Both the position numbers and the translations under genes were made by a program. Source: Flavobacterium supellecticarium (GTDB lineage Bacteria; Bacteroidota; Bacteroidia; Flavobacteriales; Flavobacteriaceae). Taken from it: a DNA stretch of 64,000 nucleotides. The DNA lies in assembly GCF_004801375.1 (NCBI RefSeq), contig NZ_SSNZ01000008.1, positions 101,903-165,902 on the forward strand, written 5' to 3'. Shown one piece after another: positions 51,914 through 61,069 of the stretch. Under the pieces are notes generated by a model that ran no database searches, had not been told where the DNA came from, and worked only from the letters and a program-made list of their open reading frames with translations. Each line of letters opens with the position of its first letter. Within the stretch, counting starts at the first letter, position 1.

Positions 51914-54900
51914 ATGTACTTGATATTTGATACCGAAACAACTGGTTTACCGCGAAGCTGGTCGGCACCCATTACCGATACCGACAACTGGCCGCGTTGT
52001 ATCCAGATTGCCTGGCAGCTGCACGATGAAATGGGGAACCTGGTCGAACACCAGGACTATCTGGTAAAGCCCGAAGGGTTTAATATCCCGTACGACGCCG
52101 AACGTATCCACGGTATCTCGACCGAGTTGGCCATGGAACAGGGTGTGGCACTAATGGAAGTGCTCGAAAAATTTAATATTGCGCTGTCAAAAGCCAAATA
52201 TATTGTAGGTCAGAATATTGGTTTCGACGTCAATATTATGGGATGTGAATTCCATCGGATGAACGTGGGAAGTGATATGGCAAAAATGCCGATTCTCGAT
52301 ACCTGTACCGAAGTGACCGCCGAATTGCTAAAATTGCCCGGAGGTAGAGGTGGAAGATACAAACTACCTACACTAACGGAGTTGCACCAGTATTTATTTG
52401 GAGTACCATTTGCCGAAGCGCACAATGCGACTGCCGACGTTGAGGCAACGACTCGCTGTTTCCTTGAACTGATCAAACGGGAAGTATTTACCAAAGAAGA
52501 ACTGGATGTGGATCCGGAATACTTCTTTAACTTCCGCCAGAACAATCCGGGTGAAATCAAACTGATCGGTTTAAAGCATATCAACCTGAAAGCGGCATCC
52601 GACGAAATCCGGAAGCGTTTGCAACAGCAAGAAGGAGAAAACCGTCAAACCGTTTCGGAAGAAGACAAAAAAGAACTTAAAGATGCGGCGTTTGCTCATT
52701 TGCACAACCATACCCAATTTTCCGTATTACAATCAACGATCGGAATTAACGACCTGGTAAAAGAAGCCGTGAAATTTAAAATGCCGGCTGTCGCGATGAC
52801 CGATACCGGTAACATGATGGGAGCTTTTCAGTTTGTAAGTGCGGTGTTAAACCACAACAAAGCAGCGGCGGCCAAAAATAAAGAAGCCGAGGAAAAAGGG
52901 GAAGAACCAACCGAAACGGAAGTAAAACCGATTGTAGGTTGCGAATTCTACATTTGCGAAAATCATAAAGACAAAACCAAAAAAGACAACGGTTATCAGG
53001 TGGTTTTTCTGGCTAAAAACAAAAAAGGCTACCACAATCTGGCCAAAATGTCATCGATAGCCTATACCAGCGGATTTTATTATGTCCCGAGGATCGACAA
53101 AACGGTAGTCGAACAATACAAAGAAGATATTATCGTGTTAACCGGTAACCTTTACGGAGAAGTACCGAGTAAGATTTTAAATATTGGAGAGAACCAGGCC
53201 GAAGAAGCTTTGATCTGGTGGAAAGAGCAGTTTGGTGAAGATCTTTATATTGAAGTGATGCGCCACAATCAGGAAGATGAAAACCGGGTAAATCAGACCC
53301 TGATTTCATTTTCTAAAAAACACAATATCAAGCTTGTAGCGACCAATAATACCTACTATGCGGCCAAAGAAGATGCCAATGCACACGATATTTTACTTTG
53401 TGTAAAGGACGGAGAAAAACAGGCAACGCCAATTGGTAGAGGACGTGGTTATCGCTACGGTTTACCCAATCAGGAATACTATTTCAAATCGGGAGACGAA
53501 ATGAAAAAGCTTTTCGCCGATCTGCCGGAAGCGATTCTTTCGATTCAGGAGATTGTCGATAAGATTGAAACCTATTCCCTTTACCGTGATGTACTACTTC
53601 CGAAATTCGATATCCCGGAAGAATTCCAGGTGGCCGAAGACGAAGAAGATGGAGGGAAACGAGGTGAAAACAAATTTTTACGTCACCTGACCTATGTCGG
53701 AGCGGCAAAACGCTATAAAGAAATAACCGATGACATCCGCGAACGACTGGATTTCGAATTATTGACGATTGAAAAAACAGGTTATCCGGGTTACTTTTTG
53801 ATCGTACAGGATTTTATTGCCGAAGCCCGGAACCTCGATGTATCTGTAGGACCCGGTCGTGGATCGGCAGCGGGATCGGCGGTAGCGTATTGTCTTGGAA
53901 TTACCAATATTGACCCGATTAAATACGACCTCCTTTTTGAGCGTTTCCTGAATCCCGACCGTGTATCCATGCCCGATATCGATATCGACTTCGACGACGA
54001 GGGTCGTGGTCGTGTTATGGAATACGTAATCAATAAATACGGATCGAACCAGGTGGCTCAGATCATTACCTATGGTAAAATGGCAACCAAATCGGCGATT
54101 CGGGATACGGCGCGGGTATTGGACTTGCCATTATTTGAAGCCGATCGTATTGCGAAACTGATTCCGGGAATGATGCCATCCAAATGGAATCTGGCGCGTT
54201 TTCTGGCGGAAGAAGAAGATCAGGTTAAAAAAGCCCTGAAATCGTCGGACGAATTTGACCGCGTTAAAGAGCTGATCGCAATTGCGAAAGAACCGGATCT
54301 GGCGGGCGAAACCATTCAGCAGGCCAAAACACTGGAAGGATCGTTGCGAAATACCGGGATTCACGCCTGTGGGGTAATTATCACTCCGGACGATATCACG
54401 AATTTCGTACCGGTTACCACGGCAAAAGATTCCGATTTATATGTGACCCAGTTTGACAACTCCGTAGCCGAAAGTGCCGGATTGTTAAAAATGGACTTCC
54501 TGGGTCTGAAGACCCTTACATTGATAAAAGACACCGTAAAATTGGTGAAATACCGAACCGGAACCGAACTGGATCCGGAGAATTTCCCGATCGATGATGT
54601 AAAAACATACGAACTGTTCCAGCGTGGTGAAACCGTAGGGATCTTCCAATATGAGTCACCCGGGATGCAGAAATACATGAAGGAGCTAAAACCAACCGTT
54701 TTTGCCGACCTTATTGCGATGAACGCCTTGTATCGTCCCGGACCGTTGGAATATATTCCGTCGTTTATCCGCCGTAAAAACGGAGACGAACCGATCGAAT
54801 ACGATTTGGATGCCTGCGAAGAATACTTAGGGGAAACCTATGGTATTACGGTATATCAGGAGCAGGTGATGCTACTGTCGCAAAAACTGGCGAACTTCTC

Positions 54901-56416
54901 CAAAGGTGATGCCGACGTATTGCGTAAGGCGATGGGTAAAAAACAAAAAGAGGTACTGGACAAAATGAAATCCAAGTTTATCGATCAGGCGGTAGCCAAC
55001 GGGCACGACGCGGTAAAACTGGATAAGATATGGAAAGACTGGGAAGCCTTTGCGAGTTACGCCTTTAACAAATCCCACTCGACCTGTTATGCGTGGATTG
55101 CGTATCAGACCGCCTATTTAAAAGCGCATTACCCGGCCGAATATATGGCAGCGGTACTGTCGAATAACATGAACGATATCAAACAGGTATCCTTCTTTAT
55201 GGAAGAATGTAAGCGAATGGGCTTACAGGTATTGGGGCCTGATGTAAACGAATCGTTTTATAAATTTACGGTAAACGAAGACTATGCCGTTCGTTTCGGA
55301 ATGGGAGCGATCAAAGGTGTAGGAGGAGGTGCTGTAAATACGATTGTTGATTGTCGAAAAGACGGTAAATACCGATCGATATTCGACCTGGCAAAGCGAA
55401 TCGATTTACGGGCGGCCAATAAAAAAGCCTTTGAAAACCTGGCACTGGCCGGAGGATTCGACTGTTTTGCTGCGACACACCGGGCGCAGTATTTTCATAC
55501 GGATGGCGATAACCTGACGTTTTTGGAAAAAGCAATTCGCTATGGCGCAAAATTTCAGGAAAATGAAAATTCCTCACAGGTAAGTCTTTTTGGAGAAGCC
55601 AGTGATGTGCAGATTCCGGAACCGGTAGTACCGCCATGTGAAGAATGGAGTACGATGGAAAAGCTGGCGAAGGAAAAAGAAGTAGTAGGGATTTATATTT
55701 CGGGCCATCCGTTGGACGATTATAAATTTGAAATGAAATATTTCTGTAATGCGAGTCTGGACACCTTAAAAAACATGGAGCAGCATGTTGGGAAAAACCT
55801 GAGTTTTGGTGGAATTGTAACCGGAGTAGAGCACCGTGTGGCTAAAAACGGAATGGGATTTGCCAGTTTTAACCTTGAGGGCTATGATGAAAGTTACCGT
55901 TTTTCGATGTTTCGGGAAGATTATCTAAAATACCGTCATTTTCTGGTAGCCAATTACTTTATGTATTTTAAAGTGAATATCAAGGAAGGCTGGGTAAATA
56001 AAGAAGGGAAACGCACGGAACCGCGGATTCAGTTTTTAGATGTCAAACCATTGCAGGATGTGTTAGCATCTTTTGCTAAGAAACTGATCATCCAAATGAA
56101 TATAGCGGAGTTGCAGCAAAACCTGATTGCCGAATTGCAGGAGATTTTCCAGATGAACCGTGGCGATCACAGTGTGACTTTTGAAGTGATGGAACTTGAG
56201 AAAGTCAAACGGGTTGTAGAAATACCAGCGGTAGTAGAAGACGATGTTGTTACCGATGAGGTATTGGAAGATACCGAAATCGATATCCCGGAAGAAAAAG
56301 AAGAAATTCGGGTGGTGACGAAATTGAGCATGCCGAGTAGGAAGTTAAAAGTGAATATTTCGGGCGAATTGCTACAGGAATTGGAAAAGATGCAACTCAA
56401 TTTCAGACTGAATTAA
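51914..56416 (+). CDS. dnaE: DNA polymerase III alpha subunit with fused N-terminal exonuclease
   Basis: A 1500-residue replicative polymerase. Residues 1 to about 190 are a DnaQ-type 3'-5' exonuclease with FDTETTG at 5-11, QNIGFDVN and AHNATADVEATTRCF (Exo I, II and III). Next come the PHP domain (HLHNHTQFSVLQSTIG near 262), the C-family polymerase core with GPGRGSAAGSAVAYCLG and the catalytic aspartates in MPDIDIDFDD (near 690), the YQEQVM and FNKSHSTCYAWIAYQTAYLKAHYPAEYMAA fingers, and an OB fold near the end. The exonuclease fusion, known in Bacteroidota, would give built-in proofreading. The end is acidic and low complexity (VVEDDVVTDEVLEDTEIDIPE). Confidence 0.96.
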   Translation: MYLIFDTETTGLPRSWSAPITDTDNWPRCIQIAWQLHDEMGNLVEHQDYLVKPEGFNIPYDAERIHGISTELAMEQGVALMEVLEKFNIALSKAKYIVGQNIGFDVNIMGCEFHRMNVGSDMAKMPILDTCTEVTAELLKLPGGRGGRYKLPTLTELHQYLFGVPFAEAHNATADVEATTRCFLELIKREVFTKEELDVDPEYFFNFRQNNPGEIKLIGLKHINLKAASDEIRKRLQQQEGENRQTVSEEDKKELKDAAFAHLHNHTQFSVLQSTIGINDLVKEAVKFKMPAVAMTDTGNMMGAFQFVSAVLNHNKAAAAKNKEAEEKGEEPTETEVKPIVGCEFYICENHKDKTKKDNGYQVVFLAKNKKGYHNLAKMSSIAYTSGFYYVPRIDKTVVEQYKEDIIVLTGNLYGEVPSKILNIGENQAEEALIWWKEQFGEDLYIEVMRHNQEDENRVNQTLISFSKKHNIKLVATNNTYYAAKEDANAHDILLCVKDGEKQATPIGRGRGYRYGLPNQEYYFKSGDEMKKLFADLPEAILSIQEIVDKIETYSLYRDVLLPKFDIPEEFQVAEDEEDGGKRGENKFLRHLTYVGAAKRYKEITDDIRERLDFELLTIEKTGYPGYFLIVQDFIAEARNLDVSVGPGRGSAAGSAVAYCLGITNIDPIKYDLLFERFLNPDRVSMPDIDIDFDDEGRGRVMEYVINKYGSNQVAQIITYGKMATKSAIRDTARVLDLPLFEADRIAKLIPGMMPSKWNLARFLAEEEDQVKKALKSSDEFDRVKELIAIAKEPDLAGETIQQAKTLEGSLRNTGIHACGVIITPDDITNFVPVTTAKDSDLYVTQFDNSVAESAGLLKMDFLGLKTLTLIKDTVKLVKYRTGTELDPENFPIDDVKTYELFQRGETVGIFQYESPGMQKYMKELKPTVFADLIAMNALYRPGPLEYIPSFIRRKNGDEPIEYDLDACEEYLGETYGITVYQEQVMLLSQKLANFSKGDADVLRKAMGKKQKEVLDKMKSKFIDQAVANGHDAVKLDKIWKDWEAFASYAFNKSHSTCYAWIAYQTAYLKAHYPAEYMAAVLSNNMNDIKQVSFFMEECKRMGLQVLGPDVNESFYKFTVNEDYAVRFGMGAIKGVGGGAVNTIVDCRKDGKYRSIFDLAKRIDLRAANKKAFENLALAGGFDCFAATHRAQYFHTDGDNLTFLEKAIRYGAKFQENENSSQVSLFGEASDVQIPEPVVPPCEEWSTMEKLAKEKEVVGIYISGHPLDDYKFEMKYFCNASLDTLKNMEQHVGKNLSFGGIVTGVEHRVAKNGMGFASFNLEGYDESYRFSMFREDYLKYRHFLVANYFMYFKVNIKEGWVNKEGKRTEPRIQFLDVKPLQDVLASFAKKLIIQMNIAELQQNLIAELQEIFQMNRGDHSVTFEVMELEKVKRVVEIPAVVEDDVVTDEVLEDTEIDIPEEKEEIRVVTKLSMPSRKLKVNISGELLQELEKMQLNFRLN

Positions 56417-56539
56417 AGGTAGGCGTTTCGTTTTCGAATATCCGATTGGGATTTCCTTAAAAAAATGTGAAATCGATTTTAACAATTCGGGCATAATGAA
56501 AACTGATTTTAAGGCACTAAAAAAATGAAAATAAAAAGC

Positions 56540-56547
56540 TACTTTTG
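56540..56547 (+). promoter_or_regulatory. trxA -7 promoter element (TACTTTTG)
   Basis: Exact TAnnTTTG, 27 bases before the trxA ATG. Confidence 0.7.
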
Positions 56548-56574
56548 TAGCTACAAATCCTAAAAGAAAATAAA

Positions 56575-56892
56575 ATGGCACAAGCAATAACAGATGCTAC
56601 TTTTGAAGAATTAGTATTGAAATCAGATAAACCGGTTTTGGTTGACTTTTGGGCGGCATGGTGTGGTCCTTGTAGAATGGTAGCTCCGATCATTGATCAA
56701 TTGAGTGAAGAATATGCAGGAAAAGCCGTTATCGGGAAAGTTGATGTAGATGCTAACCAAGAGTTTGCGGCGAAATATGGCGTACGTAACATTCCTACCG
56801 TTTTGGTATTCCAAAATGGTGAAGTAGTGGGACGTCAGGTAGGAGTTGCTCCAAAGCAAACCTATAGTGATGCAATCGACGCATTGTTATAA
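56575..56892 (+). CDS. trxA: Thioredoxin
   Basis: A 105-residue thioredoxin with the active-site WCGPC (Cys30 and Cys33), the buried Asp24 in VDFWAAW, the cis-proline in NIPTVLVF and the [11 protein letters not shown]-terminal strand. It reduces protein disulfides in the cytoplasm, taking electrons from thioredoxin reductase. It has its own promoter and terminator and strongly biased codons, so expression should be high. Confidence 0.96.
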   Translation: MAQAITDATFEELVLKSDKPVLVDFWAAWCGPCRMVAPIIDQLSEEYAGKAVIGKVDVDANQEFAAKYGVRNIPTVLVFQNGEVVGRQVGVAPKQTYSDAIDALL

Positions 56893-56913
56893 TCCTTCCG
56901 ATTATTCGATATA

Positions 56914-56940
56914 AAAAGCCCCGCCATGGCGGGGCTTTTA
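56914..56940 (+). terminator. trxA terminator
   Basis: A fully self-complementary GC-rich stem (GCCCCGCCA and TGGCGGGGC, 56918-56935) followed by TTTTA. Confidence 0.85.
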
Positions 56941-56973
56941 TATTTAACACCACCTGTCAGGTGTTAAATATAA
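56938..56973. repeat. Long AT-rich inverted repeat
   Basis: A 14-base perfect inverted repeat (TTATATTTAACACC and GGTGTTAAATATAA) with an 8-base loop, between the trxA terminator and the 3' end of the minus-strand pseudogene. It may terminate that minus-strand transcript. Confidence 0.7.
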
Positions 56974-56979
56974 GTTTCA

Positions 56980-57438
56980 TTAAAACGAGAGTTTAAACCC
57001 AATTCCGTTGGAATTAGCTGTAAGCTGTATATCATAGGAACCGGTATTGCCTACTGTTTTTAGATTTTTGTTATAGTGTTCAATACTTTTATTCAATTTT
57101 TTTGATTTTCCACAAAAGACAGTAATTGATAATACAGTAGCAGCCAACCCCACATAGGTAAGAGGTGTAGGATATTGGACATCTGCAGAGGCGCCATACA
57201 TCACATCGCTAGCGGTCAATCCGATACCTAAACCCAATAAAATTCCTCCAATTATAGTCTTGTTACGTACTTCTTGATACAATTCCAATGCCACAGTATT
57301 GAACTGAAGTAACTCTAGTACTTCTCTGTTTTTAAGTTTTTTTTCCTACATAAATATCTCATTTCTTTTCAAAGATAACTCTTGTGAAAAGACCAAACTG
57401 CTGATAAGTAATGCTAAAATTACCATTGCTTTTTTCAT
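56980..57438 (-). pseudogene. Exported membrane-like protein gene broken by an amber codon
   Basis: A frame of 152 codons starting at the ATG at 57438, with a good signal peptide (MKKAMVILALLISSLVFSQ). An in-frame TAG at 57346-57348 (codon 31) interrupts it. After the stop the frame continues (EKKLKNREVLELLQFNTVALELYQEVRNK) into two hydrophobic segments (IIGGILLGLGIGLTAS and YVGLAATVLSITVF) and a polar tail. The part from the GTG at 57294 could be made alone but would lack the signal. This is most simply a recent nonsense mutation of a small envelope protein. No family was recognised. Confidence 0.65.
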
Positions 57439-57862
57439 AATTTGACTATTCTAAAGTTGGGAGCGTATAATACTTGTTCTGATAAAGGTAGTAACTGTAC
57501 TCTATGTCTATTTATTCAGTAATCATTTGTCTTTAGTTTAATGCTATTTGTACGTTTTATAATTGACCGGGGTTTGTACTGTTCTTACAGTACCTTGCCA
57601 GAAATTACCGATGGTTAGTGCGGCTCCAGAAACAGAACTAAAGCTATTATAATCCATAGCCTAAATTTTCTATAAAAGAATTCCCTTTATACCAGATACT
57701 TTGGTTTGTTCTTAGAACTATTTCAAGACTAAAATCGTTCGTTTGATCTTATGACATTTTGTCTATTCTAATACAATTAGTAAATGAGCAGTCATGATTG
57801 CAACGGCATTAGGGGCTATAATGGTCTCTTTTAAATAGCAGAAAACTTTCTAATAATTTTAA
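57439..57862. other. Region between two degraded genes
   Basis: About 420 bases without a normal gene. It contains a 37-codon minus-strand frame (57544-57657) that may be a remnant, listed separately. The rest shows no repeat, RNA fold or promoter that I can support. It is AT-rich and lies at the low end of the Rhs island. Confidence 0.35.
57544..57657 (-). pseudogene. Possible 37-residue remnant
   Basis: ATG at 57657 to TAG at 57544, reading MDYNSFSSVSGAALTIGNFW and then QGTVRTVQTPVNYKTYK. The composition is protein-like, unlike the surrounding AT-rich sequence, so it could be the end of a lost gene. Upstream in frame there is a stop 2 codons before the ATG. No family was recognised. Confidence 0.25.
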
Positions 57863-58291
57863 TTAGCTATATTTATGAATGAATTCGTATACTTTATTCC
57901 TCAGCATATCAGAATTCAATTTATAATTTAAATTTGCAGTCAAATCTATAATCATATTGTTTGATTTTGTAATAACAAAAAAATGTTCTTTACCTTGTAT
58001 AGTTACAATTAGTACCATATCAACATTAATTTTTATTTGTTTATGTTTTTTTATAGCGGTATTATTCAATAGAAACTCAAAAATATTTACATCTTCAGTT
58101 TTTACATAGGTAAACGAAGTGTCAATTTCATAGTCCAATGGAGAAATAAAAATGTTTTTCAGTAAAGAAGTGGTTCCTGCTTTGTAAAAGTTTTTATAGA
58201 TAACAATTTTTTCAATTATTATTTCTTCTTCTATTGGCTTATCTGTACCATAAAAAAATAAATAGATTAATAATAAGTAATTAATTTTAAT
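57863..58291 (-). CDS. Small exported protein without a canonical start codon
   Basis: The minus-strand frame is open from 58297 to 57863. The part from the TTG at 58138 gives 91 residues, but upstream in the same frame a signal-peptide-like stretch appears (IKINYLLLIYLFFYG) followed by GTDKPIEEEIIIEKIVIYK. No ATG, GTG or TTG precedes it; the first codons are ATA, ATC, ATT (58297-58289). Either a start ATG has mutated to ATA, or a rare ATT/ATA start is used. The mature part is charged and beta-rich. Position behind an Rhs C-terminus makes an immunity-type role possible but unproven. Confidence 0.45.
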   Translation of the reverse strand: MKINYLLLIYLFFYGTDKPIEEEIIIEKIVIYKNFYKAGTTSLLKNIFISPLDYEIDTSFTYVKTEDVNIFEFLLNNTAIKKHKQIKINVDMVLIVTIQGKEHFFVITKSNNMIIDLTANLNYKLNSDMLRNKVYEFIHKYS

Positions 58292-58449
58292 GATTATTTA
58301 TATAAGTGTGAGTAAACATATATGGTCTCTTAGCCCATTCGCCTAAAATTCTTATTTCCTTTATTTTGAATCATATCTATACACAATTTACTATATGAAT
58401 CTTACTTACCCTCATTTTATATAAATAATCCTAAGAAAGATATTTAGAC

Positions 58450-58923
58450 TTATTTTTTAACCAGATACTCATAAGGTGAGTTTAGAAAATTTTTAAAGTC
58501 CTGATTAGGTTCCTTTAGATTATAATCTCCATTATATTTATTGTAATAATACATCTGAAAAATACCGTATCTGATTTTTTTTATTTTAGATGATTTCTTT
58601 ACATTTTTTAATTTGAATTTTCTCTTTCCTTTAATTCCTTCATATTGAAAATAATAACAAGAACTATCTTTATACAAATAACACTTCTTGTTTTGACTTG
58701 AAGCCAATGTATTTATATTATCTATTTTTTCAATCTTTCTAAAAAGGATAATATAATCTCCTCCCATTTTAATTGATGTTCCTCCAATTTCGCCAACAAT
58801 AACGGGATCATCAATATTTGAAATATAAACAACAAACCCTGGAAAAACCTTTCCTTCGTAAATGTCATTTTTTGAAACTAGAAAACAAGTTAAAAGAATA
58901 GTGTAAAAAATAGTCGTACTCAT
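58450..58923 (-). CDS. Hypothetical exported protein, candidate immunity protein
   Basis: A 157-residue protein with an N-terminal hydrophobic segment (IFYTILLTCFLV) that is probably a signal sequence, followed by a beta-rich and strongly basic mature part (KGKRKFKLKNVKKSSKIKKIRYG). No family was recognised. It starts 19 bases after the Rhs-type gene at 58942-60186, the usual position of an immunity gene for an Rhs toxin. An exported immunity protein would fit a toxin active in the periplasm. Confidence 0.45.
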   Translation of the reverse strand: MSTTIFYTILLTCFLVSKNDIYEGKVFPGFVVYISNIDDPVIVGEIGGTSIKMGGDYIILFRKIEKIDNINTLASSQNKKCYLYKDSSCYYFQYEGIKGKRKFKLKNVKKSSKIKKIRYGIFQMYYYNKYNGDYNLKEPNQDFKNFLNSPYEYLVKK

Positions 58924-58941
58924 AATAATTTTAGTTTTAAA

Positions 58942-60186
58942 TTATCTTGTTAAATAATGACTTAGGTAAGTTCTAAAACCGATTCCTCTTAAATATACTT
59001 GAGCGTGTAAAATGTATGGATGAATCCCGATATTAAGAAAACCAGACATATTTAGGACTCTGCTAGTATGGGTAACACAACTACTAAAATACACGTTATA
59101 TTTTGGAGGATTTTTAGATAATTCCATGCCATAAGAATGTATTTTACTTTTGTTTACCCCTGATATTGTCGATCTCCATAGTGGTGATCCATCGCTTGTA
59201 TGATTCATCCAATTATTACTACCTCTAACACTTTTAAATGGATTTAATGAAAAATCTTGATCAGGAGGGCCAAAGGAGACAATAGAAGAATTATTATTAA
59301 CAGTACCAGGTTCAACCAAAGCAGAATGGCCAATAGTATCAGAATGCTCCGTTGTTAATTCGAGACTTCCAATATCTTTTGAACTGAAACCTACCATAGC
59401 ATCATTAAAATTTGCAATCGCTCCCAATCCATATCCAACATTTTCATACCATTTATTCCCTTTTTTACCCAAATATCCCCAGCTACCATTGGTAAAATCA
59501 TAAGAAGCAACTCCAAGGCTTACAGAAACAGGCGTTTGACAACCGGTATAAATAGACGTTCCTAATGAATTAATAAACGAGGCACTCGCTATGGCGGCAG
59601 TGTTAGCCATAGGCATACCAGAGCTTGCGACTATCGATCCGGTACCTCCAGATATACTGCCAACAACTGCCCCGGCAGTCATATAAGCCCAGGTTTTTCC
59701 AGAACTGTAATCCCATTTAAAAGGGTTTGTTGTTCCGTTGGCAATACTTCCGCCGCTCCACATACCAATATCGGCACCAATTGCCCACGGTAAGAATACC
59801 TGTCCACCTGGAATAATACAGGCAAGTGCAGTAAAAATAAACTCTCCGTCAGGATCAGTATATTTTAGGGGGTTGTTCCAACAATAGCCATACCGGTTAT
59901 AGTTTTGGGTATTATAGGGATCCTGCACATAATTATCGGGTGACAGGAATCGGCGTAATTTCGGATCATATATGCGTCCGTTCATATTGATAATCCCGAT
60001 ACTTTGCAGGTGTTCATGCCCGGTATACCCGCGATCCAACAAGGTTAGCCCGGCCAGTTGATGCCCTTTTTCGTCCTGTACTTTTAGTAGTTTTCCCCAA
60101 GGATCAAAAAGTCGTTTTTCGATAAAATACCCATCCAGATTGGATAGTACGACGTTACCTCCTTGATAATACCGAAACAGACTCAA
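58942..60186 (-). CDS. Displaced Rhs C-terminus with cysteine/histidine effector domain
   Basis: A 414-residue protein starting at a TTG near the end of the Rhs barrel. Residues about 20-115 are the Rhs core (FDPWGKLLKVQ, GYTGHEH, GIINMNGRIYDP, FLSPDNYVQDPYNTQNYNRY, DPDGEF). After DPDGEF comes a variable part: a glycine- and alanine-rich stretch (about 118-215), then a domain with GHSALVEPG, YFSSCVTHTS and GIHPYILHAQ. A His before a Cys is the order in circularly permuted papain-like (NlpC/P60, LRAT-like) enzymes. It lacks the Rhs repeats needed for a shell, so it looks like an orphan tip left by recombination with its neighbour. Confidence 0.65.
   Translation of the reverse strand: MSLFRYYQGGNVVLSNLDGYFIEKRLFDPWGKLLKVQDEKGHQLAGLTLLDRGYTGHEHLQSIGIINMNGRIYDPKLRRFLSPDNYVQDPYNTQNYNRYGYCWNNPLKYTDPDGEFIFTALACIIPGGQVFLPWAIGADIGMWSGGSIANGTTNPFKWDYSSGKTWAYMTAGAVVGSISGGTGSIVASSGMPMANTAAIASASFINSLGTSIYTGCQTPVSVSLGVASYDFTNGSWGYLGKKGNKWYENVGYGLGAIANFNDAMVGFSSKDIGSLELTTEHSDTIGHSALVEPGTVNNNSSIVSFGPPDQDFSLNPFKSVRGSNNWMNHTSDGSPLWRSTISGVNKSKIHSYGMELSKNPPKYNVYFSSCVTHTSRVLNMSGFLNIGIHPYILHAQVYLRGIGFRTYLSHYLTR
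59838..60130 (-). repeat. Rhs core DNA repeat, copy 1
   Basis: The DNA coding for the Rhs core is almost identical to 61986-62280. From AACTCTCCGTCAGGATC through the GGGGGTTGTTCC stretch and on to TAATTATCGGG the copies differ at very few positions over about 110 bases, then diverge more. Such a homology tract allows exchange of C-terminal tips. Confidence 0.8.
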
Positions 60187-60297
60187 AATAGCTTTTATCT
60201 AATGGTCGTTTAAAATTAAAGTTTTTACTTTCGATATGTCTTTATATAAGATTTAATGTCTTTGTTTAGTCACTATTTGTCTAATGCGGACATTTAT

Positions 60298-61068
60298 TTA
60301 GTCAACTTTTTTCAGGACGAGACAATTCTTAATGTCGATTTTTATTGACTCATTTATTTTACAATCTGGACAACTTAAGTATCTATAACCTGTCCTAAAG
60401 CTATCGGTAATAGCATCATTAATAAATTCTTGTCCATACTGTTTACAAACAAATTTGCTACTTTGCTCTCCTGTAATTTTACAACCTTTAAAGATCAACT
60501 TCACAAGCTCTCCCTCAATAACAGCCCAATAACCATGTAAACCTCTAATCATAAAAACAAAAACATTAGGATTCTCCAAAATGTATTTATGGATTTCCTT
60601 TTCTATTTTTTTGTTATCTGACATTACGGGCCTTCCATGCAAAGAAAATGGAACATTATTTATACTGTCTTTCTTTCTGTTTTCTTCATTGTAGGAATCA
60701 AAAACCTCAAATGCCCCAACCTTTAGATTATCTTCTTTAGTCACAACAAATACCATCTGGAATAAGAAATTCAGCTTAAATGCTATTAATGGTTCAAGAT
60801 TATCCCCACACTTATATGACTGTTGATTCCACCCCAAAACGGGTATTGAAATAAAATCTAATTCTTCTACTTTGTATTTATTTGATAACAGAGTTGTTGA
60901 AAAAACAGGGGTAATGCTATTTTTTTCTTTTGAATTTAAATTCATAAATCGCTCTTTAGCAACGTATTTATATCCGTATTTGTCATAATTAAAGTATATT
61001 TTATCTTGTTGTGCCATCAGCAAATTGCTACAGACTATTAAAATTAAATTTAAAACAGTTGCTTTCAT
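60298..61068 (-). CDS. Hypothetical exported protein, candidate immunity protein of the C39-like Rhs
   Basis: A 256-residue protein with a signal peptide (ending near MAQQ, residue 20) and a mixed, charged mature part. Cysteines at CGD, CKIT, CKQY and CPDC suggest disulfides or a metal site near the end. No family was recognised. It starts one base after the stop of the large Rhs gene, the canonical place of an immunity gene. Export to the periplasm or surface would match an effector that attacks the envelope. The assignment rests only on position. Confidence 0.5.
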   Translation of the reverse strand: MKATVLNLILIVCSNLLMAQQDKIYFNYDKYGYKYVAKERFMNLNSKEKNSITPVFSTTLLSNKYKVEELDFISIPVLGWNQQSYKCGDNLEPLIAFKLNFLFQMVFVVTKEDNLKVGAFEVFDSYNEENRKKDSINNVPFSLHGRPVMSDNKKIEKEIHKYILENPNVFVFMIRGLHGYWAVIEGELVKLIFKGCKITGEQSSKFVCKQYGQEFINDAITDSFRTGYRYLSCPDCKINESIKIDIKNCLVLKKVD

Positions 61069-61069
61069 A

